From contig JAAYRU010000011.1 of the NCBI GenBank assembly GCA_012518615.1, forward strand, positions 23,364-87,363: 64,000 nt of DNA, given 5' to 3'. Positions 16,813-24,915 of this stretch are shown in pieces. Made by a program: the position numbers and the translations under genes. The notes beneath the pieces were generated by a model. The model did not search any database. It worked only from the letters and a program-made list of their open reading frames with translations, and was not told the DNA's origin. Position 1 is the first letter of the stretch. Each line of letters starts with the position of its first letter. This stretch comes from Christensenellaceae bacterium. Its GTDB lineage: Bacteria; Bacillota; Clostridia; Christensenellales; Aristaeellaceae.

Positions 16813-18201
16813 TTATACATGATTGCGCGGGTCGGCAGCATCTGCAAAGGCGTTGCCGATGATGTAGAATGAAATTGTAACAATACTTAGAATAATGGTA
16901 GGGAAAATTAGCTGATAGGCGTATGAGGTGGTTACCAGCTTACGACCTACATTGATTAAGTTACCAAGGGATGGGATGCTCACAGGCAAGCCTAGACCAA
17001 TATAGGTAATAAATACCTCCGAGCCAATGGCGCCGGGTATTGCCAAGGCCATGCGTAGCATGATGACACTTACTAAGTAAGGCAAAAGGTTACGGGTAAT
17101 TATGCGGAAAGTGCTTGAGCCAAGACACCTAGAAGCTAAGTTGTAGTCCCTGTCCCTTATGATGACAATCTGGTTGCGTACAAAGCGAGCCATGCTTACC
17201 CAGCCGGTAATGGTCATGGAAAAAATCAGGGTTTGAATACCCGGACGCATTATATAGGTAAACATAATCAAAACAATTGTAGTGGGGATATTGTTGATGA
17301 CATTATATATCTCAGTTAATAGCCTATCCAGACGCCGGACATAGCCCCATAAAACTCCTATAAAAATGCCAATAATTGCCTCTAGCATAGCCACCATAAA
17401 ACCGATATATAAGCTTGTGCGGGTGCCAGACCATACCATGCTCCACATGTCTTGACCAGCGTTGTTGGTGCCAAACAGGAAGGGAGCATCCCCGGGCAGC
17501 AGCCTAAGCTTTGCTTCAGTTTTGGTTGTGGCGCTCAGACCATCTGGGGTTATGTTTAACTGGTCTTTTAGTACAAACAGTTCTGTGCCCTGGTTGGTAT
17601 AATCTTCCGGAAATGTGTACATCTTAACTGGAAAATTGGAACGGCTTTCATAGGGTACCTGGTTTGGGTCTTCCGGAAGGCGCAATTTGGTAGTGAAATT
17701 GTTGAGCACATAGCCATGTTGACCATCATCAAGCTCAACCTTAACCCAGTTTTTTTCATACTCAATAATTGTAAAGGTTGTGCGGGCTTTCAAGGAAGTT
17801 AGTATGTTGCTCACCGCTGCCCAGGTGTCATTCTCATAGGGAGTAACAACCAGTTGGGTATTCTCAGGTACTGTGTACATTACATTGCTAAAGCTAGGTC
17901 CAATGTTATACATCTGTAGGCCAGTTATAGGGTGGTTGATTACCTCAGTTGCCCTAAACTGATTAGGTAAGTGGGGCTGTATAATAGTAAACAGTACCAG
18001 CAATACAAGCAAAATTAGCAAGCCTGTCGCAAGCCTATTTTTTAAAAACACCCTTATGGTGCTACCCCAATAGCTGTAATATGAAAACCCGGTACGCTCT
18101 GCCTCTTTTTCGCTATAGGGTGCAAAGGCAAAATCATCTAGAGATTGCTGAGACTGGTTCAAGCTTTCGTATAGTTGCTTTTCCATTTTATTTTCAGCCA
18201 T
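16813..18201 (-). CDS. oppC: Oligopeptide ABC transporter permease OppC with a large extracytoplasmic insertion
   Basis: A 462-residue OppC/DppC-type permease. The permease core from FLFGTNNAGQDMW (241-253, equivalent to the usual HPFGTDxxGRD) to the end is normal: five or so helices, and the coupling motif around ASRCLGSSTFRIITRNLLPY. TM1 is at about 58-75. Between TM1 and the core there are about 160 residues where most OppC proteins have about 40. The inserted part includes an SH3-like stretch (about 132-173, with WVKVELDDGQHGYVLNNF) that should lie outside the membrane. It may contact the cell wall or OppA; this is an inference. The start overlaps the oppB stop by one base. Confidence 0.9.
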   Translation of the reverse strand: MAENKMEKQLYESLNQSQQSLDDFAFAPYSEKEAERTGFSYYSYWGSTIRVFLKNRLATGLLILLVLLVLFTIIQPHLPNQFRATEVINHPITGLQMYNIGPSFSNVMYTVPENTQLVVTPYENDTWAAVSNILTSLKARTTFTIIEYEKNWVKVELDDGQHGYVLNNFTTKLRLPEDPNQVPYESRSNFPVKMYTFPEDYTNQGTELFVLKDQLNITPDGLSATTKTEAKLRLLPGDAPFLFGTNNAGQDMWSMVWSGTRTSLYIGFMVAMLEAIIGIFIGVLWGYVRRLDRLLTEIYNVINNIPTTIVLIMFTYIMRPGIQTLIFSMTITGWVSMARFVRNQIVIIRDRDYNLASRCLGSSTFRIITRNLLPYLVSVIMLRMALAIPGAIGSEVFITYIGLGLPVSIPSLGNLINVGRKLVTTSYAYQLIFPTIILSIVTISFYIIGNAFADAADPRNHV

Positions 18202-19142
18202 CAGCGCACCCCTTCTTTTTTGGCGAAGCTTATGCGTGGGTCAATAAGTGCCATTAGCAGGTCGCCTAGCAGCATACCTATTATGCCTATGGAAGCATAT
18301 ATCATAACCAGGGCCTGCACCATAGTGTTGTCCTGGCGGGTAATTACATCCACAAGTAGTCCGCCCATGCCGGGGATAGAATATAAAGATTCAACATAAA
18401 TAGAGCCAGATATGGTAAACAGCAAAGAGCTAGGAATATACTGAATCATCGGTACAAAGGCGTTGCGGAATACATGAGCCATGGTTATATCCTGGCTGGT
18501 GACGCCTTTAGCCTTGGCAAGCTGCACATAGTCCTTGTTTAGCTCGTCCACCATGTAGCGTCTAAGCCACATGGCATAGTAGGCAATGCTTCCCAAAGAC
18601 ATAGAAAAAACCGGAAGCACCCAGTTAAGAAATTTGCTTGGGTCAAATAACATTGAGATTTTAAGCATACTTGAGCCATAGCTTTGAATATATATGTAGT
18701 AAACTGCCGCTGGCACAGCATTGATAAACACGATAAAACCCGTGCCAATTTTATCCCAAAACTTGTATTTACTTCGGGCCATTTTGGCTCCTAAGGGGAT
18801 GCCCAGCAGCAAAGATAAAGCCATGGATATCAACCCCATCTGGATGGATATGGGCGCTTTGCCAGCAATTATATCTATAATAGGCGCCCCGGTGCGGTAG
18901 CGGTTGGAAACACCCAAATCACCCTTTAAAATGTTTTTATAAAAGTTGAGCAGCTGGATATGCATGGGGTCTTTCAGCCCCAGTTGATGCAGCTTAGCGT
19001 CAATTACCCCTTGGTCTGCTTTATCAATATTGTCAAAATATCCTTCAATGGGCATTTGACGCATCAGGACAAACACCGTGGTGAGGATGATGAACAGTGT
19101 TACGAGGGCGGCCAAAAGCCGTTTGCCGACATATTTTAACAC
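18201..19142 (-). CDS. oppB: Oligopeptide ABC transporter permease OppB
   Basis: A 313-residue OppB/DppB permease with TM1 near the N-terminus (YVGKRLLAALVTLFIILTTV) and five more helices. The coupling motif is in KDYVQLAKAKGVTSQDITMAHVFRNAF and the family end is SFAKKEGVR. The start is the GTG at 19142, with AGGAGGAAAACG directly upstream; an in-frame ATG at 19166 lies before that ribosome-binding site and is not used. It forms the channel with OppC. Confidence 0.92.
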   Translation of the reverse strand: MLKYVGKRLLAALVTLFIILTTVFVLMRQMPIEGYFDNIDKADQGVIDAKLHQLGLKDPMHIQLLNFYKNILKGDLGVSNRYRTGAPIIDIIAGKAPISIQMGLISMALSLLLGIPLGAKMARSKYKFWDKIGTGFIVFINAVPAAVYYIYIQSYGSSMLKISMLFDPSKFLNWVLPVFSMSLGSIAYYAMWLRRYMVDELNKDYVQLAKAKGVTSQDITMAHVFRNAFVPMIQYIPSSLLFTISGSIYVESLYSIPGMGGLLVDVITRQDNTMVQALVMIYASIGIIGMLLGDLLMALIDPRISFAKKEGVR

Positions 19143-19225
19143 CGTTTTCCTCCTTTCAAAATACACGAATCAAATTTGATTACTATTGCAGTTGTATAGA
19201 AAAATTCTTAAATGAACAAAAGTGT

Positions 19226-19254
19226 GGGGCTGTGCAAGCTGGCAGCACAGCCCC
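19226..19254 (-). repeat. Strong hairpin between oppA and oppB
   Basis: GGGGCTGTGC (19226-19235) pairs perfectly with GCACAGCCCC (19245-19254). On the reverse strand it is followed by ACACTTTTGTT, a broken T-run. It probably stabilises the oppA message or acts as a partial terminator that lowers permease expression. A smaller hairpin GGGCA-TGAG-TGCCC sits at 19277-19290. Confidence 0.7.
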
Positions 19255-19304
19255 GCGAATAATTAGTCGCTTAAGTGGGCATGAGTGCCCTTTTGAATTT
19301 TAGA

Positions 19305-21191
19305 CTAATTTGCCAGAGCTGCCCGTTCCTGCTCCCATTTATCTTGAGCGTCGAAGAACTGGTCAGTGCTCATGGGCTCGTCCAACAGACGCATCCCCTT
19401 ATAACGGTCAGTAGAGATACCGAAGGGGGAGTACTGGCAGGTAAAGGGATCAAGCCTGCTTGCAGTATAGCCACCGGCATTGTAGGAATATCCAAAGGGC
19501 ATTACAAAGGCATGCTCAATTAAGTATGCTTCTGCCTTGGCAAATGCTAGGAAGCGGGCTTCTATGTCGTTAGTGATGGCCTTGGCTTCTTCAACCAGAC
19601 CCCAGTATACTTGGAATTTGTTGTTGCCATTTTCATCTACATCAGTAGTGAAATCAGGGAAATTGTATTTCATGCCAGCGTTGGTATCAGTGACCGGCAT
19701 AAAGGGGTCGGTATAGGTTTCGGGATCTGCATAGTCTGCACCCCAGTTGCAGTCTAGGAAGGCGTACTTGCCGCTGCGGCGCACTTCGCTAAGGAAGCTC
19801 TGAGAGGGACCTGCCTCTACAATGATATCAATAAAGTCATTGCCCAGCAATCCTTCCATCTGCTGCTCAAGCACCTGAACCATTTCAGCCCAGGTCTGAA
19901 TGTTGGGATGATAGACGGTGAGCATTTTAATGGGGAAGGTGACACCCGCAGCTTCTAGCTCTTCCTTGGCTTTGGTAGCATATTCTTTGGCCAATTCTTC
20001 GTTGAAGGCATCTTTGCCAAGCTCTGACCATGCAGCTAGGTCTCCCATTTTCGCATAATCCTGACCGTTATAGTCAACAAAGCCTGGAGGTACGATGGAG
20101 TAGTGCAGTATGCTTTCAGGGTTGTCCGGTTCAGCCACAGTGGCAACCTTTACCCTGTCAAATGCGTGGAAAATAGCCTTGCGGAAGTTTTCATTGTTTA
20201 CAGCAATCTTCCAGTTTTCAGGCTCATAGATTTCATCAAACTGGGGATTGAAATTCAGAGCATAGAAATAGCTATATTGTCCAATATGGCGCACAGGACG
20301 GATGAGGTCTGCGGTTTCGGGGTTAGATAGCCATTCCTGAGCCAGTAGGTTGTCAATGGTGGCAGAGTCAATCTCGCCTTTACGGTACAGGTCGGCAGAA
20401 ATGGAAGCAGCTTCCTTGTTATATTTCATCTCGATTTGCTCGACATATACTTTGTCTTTGTCCCAGTTAATGGGGTTTTTGGTGTAGATCCGGCTTTCCT
20501 GCGGCTTGAACTCGCTAATATAATAAGCGCCGTTATACAGCAGGGTGTCATTACCAGTGGCAAGACCAAACTCCTCGCCTTTTTCAGCCAAGAAGGGACC
20601 ATATGCGGGCATGAAGCATACATAGGTGGTCATGGACAGAAAGTAGGGCACGGGATTTATTAAGGTGTATTCAATCGTGTAATCATCTAGCGCCTTGATG
20701 CCTACAGTATCCCACTCCATTTTAGGGGCGGGCTCTTTGCCTTCTTCAGGGGTTGCGGTTCCAAGGAAATAAGCTTCCGCGCCATCTACTACTGAGTACA
20801 GTATGTTGGCAGTAGCAGATGCATTCTGGGCGTTCAGAATGTATTGAGCGGCAGTAACAAAGTCATGGGCGGTTACCTCAGCCACAACTTCTGCATTACC
20901 ATCAATCCATTTGGCGCCTTGGCGGAGCTTAAAGGTCCACACTAGACCATCTTCGCTAACTTCCCAGCTTTCAGCCAGTGAGGGCTGGATTTGACCCAGA
21001 TAGTCATATTCGACTAAGGTGTCAATGACATTGGCTGCCACAGCAAACTCGCTTGCAGTAGTAGTAGTCAGGTAGTTAAGAGAGGATACTTCGCCGGAAT
21101 ATAAGGTTCTATAGACCGCATCCTCAGTGAAGACAGGGGTGACAGACAACAGCATTGCTATTATCATCAACAGGGTTAGTGTACGTTTCAT
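19305..21191 (-). CDS. oppA: Oligopeptide ABC transporter substrate-binding protein OppA
   Basis: A 628-residue family 5 extracellular solute-binding protein. A signal peptide (MKRTLTLLMIIAMLLSVTPV) is followed by a mature domain with the SBP5 signature around YDYLGQIQPSLAESWEVS and WTFKLRQGAKW. In family 5, ligand peptides are enclosed between lobes I and III. The start at 21191 is fixed by GGAGGAAGACAA immediately upstream; the open frame upstream of it is leader sequence. As in LivK, no lipobox cysteine is present, so lipid anchoring is not predicted. It heads oppABCDF and is separated from oppB by about 160 bases containing a strong hairpin. Confidence 0.92.
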   Translation of the reverse strand: MKRTLTLLMIIAMLLSVTPVFTEDAVYRTLYSGEVSSLNYLTTTTASEFAVAANVIDTLVEYDYLGQIQPSLAESWEVSEDGLVWTFKLRQGAKWIDGNAEVVAEVTAHDFVTAAQYILNAQNASATANILYSVVDGAEAYFLGTATPEEGKEPAPKMEWDTVGIKALDDYTIEYTLINPVPYFLSMTTYVCFMPAYGPFLAEKGEEFGLATGNDTLLYNGAYYISEFKPQESRIYTKNPINWDKDKVYVEQIEMKYNKEAASISADLYRKGEIDSATIDNLLAQEWLSNPETADLIRPVRHIGQYSYFYALNFNPQFDEIYEPENWKIAVNNENFRKAIFHAFDRVKVATVAEPDNPESILHYSIVPPGFVDYNGQDYAKMGDLAAWSELGKDAFNEELAKEYATKAKEELEAAGVTFPIKMLTVYHPNIQTWAEMVQVLEQQMEGLLGNDFIDIIVEAGPSQSFLSEVRRSGKYAFLDCNWGADYADPETYTDPFMPVTDTNAGMKYNFPDFTTDVDENGNNKFQVYWGLVEEAKAITNDIEARFLAFAKAEAYLIEHAFVMPFGYSYNAGGYTASRLDPFTCQYSPFGISTDRYKGMRLLDEPMSTDQFFDAQDKWEQERAALAN

Positions 21192-21275
21192 TTGTCTTCC
21201 TCCTTTTGTTTTTGGTATAGATAACGCATTATTGGTTATCTTGTGCCATGGTGTTCTGGGGTGATGATGAGGGGG

Positions 21276-21304
21276 ATTATACCACCTGTCCGGAGAAAAT
21301 GCAA
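21276..21304 (-). promoter_or_regulatory. Promoter for the opp operon
   Basis: On the reverse strand TTGCAT (21304-21299) and TATAAT (21281-21276) have a 17-base spacer, and TG before TATAAT gives an extended -10. The start would be near 21269, leaving a leader of about 80 bases. That leader contains an inverted repeat GATAAC-N9-GTTATC at 21220-21240, just before the oppA ribosome-binding site. Confidence 0.7.
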
Positions 21305-21375
21305 TTTCTATATGGACAAGTTGCATAATCTGAGGATTTAAAGATACACAATCCTTAAATATGACATTTACACCC

Positions 21376-21420
21376 ACAACATCCTTCTTTTTCTTTTTTA
21401 AAGGCAAAGAAAGATGTTGT
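21376..21420. repeat. Inverted repeat upstream of the opp promoter
   Basis: ACAACATCCTTCTTT (21376-21390) and AAAGAAAGATGTTGT (21406-21420) form 15-base arms with one mismatch around a 15-base centre. It lies about 70 bases upstream of the opp -35 box. It could be an activator or repressor site, or a small hairpin; nothing decides between these. Confidence 0.5.
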
Positions 21421-21524
21421 ATATACACTGCCTTAATTTGCTTTTCAGGTCAAGTCCCTAAAGAAGAAAAAACAAGAAAAACACTAAAACAAAAACTCCT
21501 GAAAACTTGTAGGAAACCTTAAAA

Positions 21525-21544
21525 CCAAGGCAATGCAGCCTTGG
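21525..21544 (-). terminator. Hairpin in the 3' region of the CHAP protein gene
   Basis: CCAAGGC and GCCTTGG form a perfect 7-bp stem with a 6-base loop, followed on the reverse strand by TTTTAAGG. It is about 155 bases beyond the reverse-strand gene ending at 21700, and may terminate that transcript. The remaining intergenic sequence (21421-21699) shows no gene. Confidence 0.45.
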
Positions 21545-21699
21545 TATGAAAATAGTTTTCATTTTAAAGCTTTGGATGGCTGTAAAATGGCAAGAGTAAG
21601 GGATATATGCTTCCTTTACAAAGAAGGGTCACAGTCTCGTAATATTGTAATTTGGTCACAATTACTTATTGTTTTTATTAATAATATCAAGATTTTTTA

Positions 21700-23346
21700 T
21701 TAGTACCGTGGCCTAGCATATCCTACAATTCGTTTATCATTAAGGCTATACATCCTAGTGTCTACACTGCCGCCTGCCGCTCCTTCAAGGGTATACACAT
21801 AACGCTCATCTACATCATAAACAATGCCAATATGAGAGAAAGTAGTCTTAGATTTGGCATTGTTCCATAGAAAATAAATCAGGTCTCCGACTTGTGGAAT
21901 GTAGTCGCTTTGGTTCATGCGGTTATATGGATTTAGGCGTTGAGCCTGCACTTGACCAACCTTGGGAACAAAGAAATAATTAAAGGCTTGTTGTGTATCA
22001 TAAAATACACCATCTACATCTCGGGCGTTGTTTATGATATCCTCTCCGATACCAGCCTTCCTAGCAGACCAAGACACAAAATAGGAGCAGTAGGATTCAC
22101 TGGGGTCCTGATAATATTCTCCATATTTTGAGTAAGGTCCACCAGTACCGGTGCCGCTTAAGATTGGGTTATTGCTGGTTCCACCTGAAAAGCCAAGTTG
22201 AGTGAATGCTATGCCAAGTAAATCTGCTTTCCTATCTCCGGTAGGGGAGTAGGCACTTTCTGAAAAGCTACGGGCAAGGTTTATTATTGGGGCGGGCTTA
22301 TTAATTATGAGAACTTGTTCTTTTAATACATATCCGCTCTTGTGTTTGTAGCTAGCTAAATACCATTCTCCTTGTTCAAGTAGGATAGTAAGAGCAGCGC
22401 CGGCAGGCACAGTTTGTACTTTGTTTGCATTTTTGTTTGTGCTGGATTTAAGGGAAATAGCTTCACCAGTATAGTTGATTGCGGTTTTAAGCAGTGCATC
22501 GTTATTGGTACCGCTTTTTTGGTATAGTAAAGCCAGAGTTGCGGGGTCGGCATTGCCGCTTGTAGGCATACCGTTTCTTGCTTGAAAGCTGCGTACGGCT
22601 GCGGCAGTTTGGGTGCCGTAGGTGCCATCTGTTTCTATGTTATTAATGCCTTCATTAAGCAGGGCTTGCTGTAGATAGATAATTTGTTCTGGAGAACTTC
22701 CCTGCCTCAGTGTTTGGGCTATGCTAGCGCCAGCCATTCCCATAATAATGTTGGTATCCGGTTCGGAATAATAATAACCTGACTTATGAATGTTATCGTT
22801 AGTGCTTACCTTATTTGCTGTACTTGCAAATAGTAAGCTTAGGGTTTGATTGCCAGCAATACCATCTACTCGAAGTTTATTTTGTGCTTGGAACTTTCGT
22901 ACAGCCTTGGTGGTGGCACGCCCATAAACGCCATCCACTTTTAAATTAAATCCGTGTTGGTTCAAAGCATCCTGAAGAGTTTGTACCGCCGTGCTTCGCA
23001 TGTTTGGGCGTAAGGTAGTATGTTTATCAAATGTTGTTGTAGTGGAAGGGACGGCAGTTTCCTGTGAAATTTTGTTTCCATATAGCCTAATTAAAGTCTC
23101 ATTGCCGGCTATGCCGTCAACTTTAAGCCCCTTAGCACGCTGAAACTTTGTTACTACACGCTGGGTTTCTCTTCCGTATTTGCCATCTACAGCAATGGAA
23201 TAACCCTCCTCAAGCAGCGCTCGCTGAAGCTTAGTCACTTCTTCGCCCCTAGTTCCTGGACGAATGGTTGTATAAGCCGTAGCGCTAGTGACTAAGCATT
23301 GAATTAGCAACAGTATAGCTATTAATAGGATGGTAATCTTTTTCAT
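21700..23346 (-). CDS. Secreted peptidoglycan-binding protein with CHAP-like amidase domain
   Basis: A 548-residue exported protein. After a signal peptide (MKKITILLIAILLLIQCLV) come three PG_binding_1 repeats: about 30-90 (LQRALLEEGYSIAVDGKYG), 110-170 (LQDALNQHGFNLKVDGVYG) and 220-275 (LQQALLNEGINNIETDGTYG). An SH3-like region (about 300-350, GEWYLASYKHKSGYVLKEQ) and a CHAP/NlpC-like hydrolase at the C-terminus follow. In the last domain Cys (SESYCSYFVSW) and His (FSHIGIVYD) are the expected catalytic pair, with GDLIYFLW between. It probably cleaves cell-wall peptides or amide bonds. The ATG at 23346 has GGAGG eight bases upstream. It is a single-gene unit. Confidence 0.85.
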   Translation of the reverse strand: MKKITILLIAILLLIQCLVTSATAYTTIRPGTRGEEVTKLQRALLEEGYSIAVDGKYGRETQRVVTKFQRAKGLKVDGIAGNETLIRLYGNKISQETAVPSTTTTFDKHTTLRPNMRSTAVQTLQDALNQHGFNLKVDGVYGRATTKAVRKFQAQNKLRVDGIAGNQTLSLLFASTANKVSTNDNIHKSGYYYSEPDTNIIMGMAGASIAQTLRQGSSPEQIIYLQQALLNEGINNIETDGTYGTQTAAAVRSFQARNGMPTSGNADPATLALLYQKSGTNNDALLKTAINYTGEAISLKSSTNKNANKVQTVPAGAALTILLEQGEWYLASYKHKSGYVLKEQVLIINKPAPIINLARSFSESAYSPTGDRKADLLGIAFTQLGFSGGTSNNPILSGTGTGGPYSKYGEYYQDPSESYCSYFVSWSARKAGIGEDIINNARDVDGVFYDTQQAFNYFFVPKVGQVQAQRLNPYNRMNQSDYIPQVGDLIYFLWNNAKSKTTFSHIGIVYDVDERYVYTLEGAAGGSVDTRMYSLNDKRIVGYARPRY

Positions 23347-23563
23347 AAACAAAACCTCCAGTACAAATAAAAAACAAACAAGCTATTCGTTACACACATC
23401 ATATCAAAATAGTGTTATTTGGTGCAAGTTTTCTAGCCTTAAATATTAAAATGCCTAAAGTTTTCTTGGCATAAGTTTTTTTGAAATAAAATGTTGCAGA
23501 TAAGGTATCATCCCGGCTTAATATTTTCCTCGAGTATTGAATGTAAATACTTTATTTCCTGAA

Positions 23564-23598
23564 CTTTGTCATGATTTTTTTAATACTTCTTGACAAAG
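23564..23598. repeat. Inverted repeat overlapping the his promoter -35
   Basis: CTTTGTCA (23564-23571) and TGACAAAG (23591-23598) are perfect 8-base arms; the right arm covers most of the -35 box. Nearby, ATGTAAATA occurs twice (23541-23549 and 23603-23611), the second inside the promoter spacer. Either could be the operator for the TrpR-like protein encoded by the first gene. The rest of 23347-23563 is A/T-rich with nothing else to report. Confidence 0.45.
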
Positions 23599-23618
23599 AA
23601 AAATGTAAATAGTATACT
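23590..23618 (+). promoter_or_regulatory. Promoter of the histidine operon
   Basis: TTGACA (23590-23595), a 17-base spacer and TATACT (23613-23618): a near-consensus promoter about 75 bases before the yerC ATG. The predicted start near 23625 is followed by a G/C-rich palindrome. Confidence 0.8.
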
Positions 23619-23633
23619 CTCGATATTCCGTTA

Positions 23634-23646
23634 CGCCGCTGCGGCG
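23634..23646 (+). promoter_or_regulatory. G/C-rich palindrome in the his leader (possible operator or hairpin)
   Basis: CGCCG-CTG-CGGCG is a perfect palindrome in otherwise A/T-rich DNA, about ten bases after the predicted start of transcription and 47 before the first codon. Position suits a repressor site or an mRNA hairpin. Assigning it to the YerC protein is inference. Confidence 0.4.
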
Positions 23647-23692
23647 GTGCAAAAGAGTGATTTGGATTTATTTTAATGAGGAGGGGAGATGA

Positions 23693-23989
23693 ATGGAGAA
23701 TAATTATATCGAAGCTATTAAGAGGGAAAAGAACCTTGATATGTTTTTTAATGCCATACTGTCACTTAAAAACAAAGAAGAGTGTGATAAATTTTTTGAA
23801 GATATTTTTACCGCAAAGGAATTGATAGACATACCTCAAAGGCTTGAGGTCGCCATGCTCCTCTTAAAGGGCAAGACCTATCAGGAAGTTGGGAATGTTT
23901 CGGGTGCAAGTACATCTACGATTACTAGGGTGAGTCGCTGCATTCAATATGGCAGGGGCGGATACAGGCAAATAGAGGAGAGAATATAA
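23693..23989 (+). CDS. YerC/YecD-type TrpR-like regulator (candidate HisR)
   Basis: A 98-residue all-helical protein of the Trp-repressor superfamily (YerC/YecD group). The helix-turn-helix is in the C-terminal half: TYQEVGNVSGASTSTITRVSR at about 62-82. The preceding ELIDIPQRLEVAMLLLKGK is the conserved core of TrpR-like proteins. Members placed next to his genes in Firmicutes have been proposed as histidine-responsive repressors (HisR). Here it is the first gene of the his operon, three bases from hisZ, behind the only strong promoter, which fits autoregulation. It has a GAGGAGGGGAG ribosome-binding site. Confidence 0.85.
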   Translation: MENNYIEAIKREKNLDMFFNAILSLKNKEECDKFFEDIFTAKELIDIPQRLEVAMLLLKGKTYQEVGNVSGASTSTITRVSRCIQYGRGGYRQIEERI

Positions 23990-23991
23990 AC

Positions 23992-24915
23992 ATGTTCAAA
24001 AAAGAGCTTTTTACGCAAAAGGAGCTTTTATCCTTTAAATTAAGAGAGCTGTTTTCTTCTTATGGCTACTCGCTTTATAAGATGAAAACCTTTGAGCCTT
24101 ACAGTTTTTATCTTGAAAATATGGACTTCCTTTCCTCAAAGAATATTCTCTATTTTACTGATAGAGATGGTACTTTGATGGCGTTAAAACCCGATATTAC
24201 ATTATCTATAATTAAAAACTTAGATACGGCTTTGGATAAACATAAAGTCTATTATAATGAAACTGTCTATCGCGCGCCTAATTCGACCGGAAACTTTCAG
24301 GAAATCCTACAATTTGGTGTTGAGATTATAGGCAGGCTATCGGATGATGATATGTTTAACTTGATTTTTTTAGCGGCAAAGTCGTTACTTATTATTGATG
24401 AGAAGCCAGTTCTCATTGTATCTGACAATAGTCTTTCTCAAAAAGTAATTGAAAAGGCGGGACTGAGTAAAGTTAATGGAAAGATTTTTGATGCATTTCA
24501 AAATAAAAATCTTATGCTCCTAAATGATATTTTAAGAGACAATTATACGGAACAAAAATATATAGATATTTTACCTAAGCTTCTCTCTTTACACCTGCCT
24601 TTAGACAAGGGAATTGAGGAACTTGAGAAAATACTGGATGATGATGCATTCCATAAAAACATAGAATATTTAAAAGGCTTATATCGTTACCTAGAAAATA
24701 ATAATCTAAAAACTAAAGTTTTTCTAGACTTTTCCATACCGGAAGGTTTTAAATATTATGACGGGCTTAGTTTTGTGGGAATAATACCAGGGGTCTCTTC
24801 AGAGATTTTAAGAGGCGGGGAATATAGCAACTTAGTCAAAACAAAAGAAAAAAGCTACTTGGCATCCGGGTTTGCGATTTATTTAGAAAAAATAGAGGAT
24901 AAAGGGAGTCTATGA
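23992..24915 (+). CDS. hisZ: ATP phosphoribosyltransferase regulatory subunit HisZ
   Basis: A 307-residue paralogue of class II histidyl-tRNA synthetase lacking the anticodon-binding domain. Typical landmarks are LYFTDRDGTLMALKPDIT (motif 2-like region), YNETVYRAP and GNFQEILQFGVEIIG, while the catalytic arginines for aminoacylation are not conserved in HisZ. It is somewhat shorter than many HisZ proteins. It forms the hetero-octameric first enzyme of histidine synthesis with the short HisG and gives feedback inhibition by histidine. The stop overlaps the hisG ATG. Confidence 0.9.
   Translation: MFKKELFTQKELLSFKLRELFSSYGYSLYKMKTFEPYSFYLENMDFLSSKNILYFTDRDGTLMALKPDITLSIIKNLDTALDKHKVYYNETVYRAPNSTGNFQEILQFGVEIIGRLSDDDMFNLIFLAAKSLLIIDEKPVLIVSDNSLSQKVIEKAGLSKVNGKIFDAFQNKNLMLLNDILRDNYTEQKYIDILPKLLSLHLPLDKGIEELEKILDDDAFHKNIEYLKGLYRYLENNNLKTKVFLDFSIPEGFKYYDGLSFVGIIPGVSSEILRGGEYSNLVKTKEKSYLASGFAIYLEKIEDKGSL

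Noticed and set aside
21192..21428. N-terminal extension of OppA to 21428
   Set aside because: It would place 79 unusual residues before a textbook signal peptide, and GGAGG plus a promoter lie directly before the ATG at 21191.
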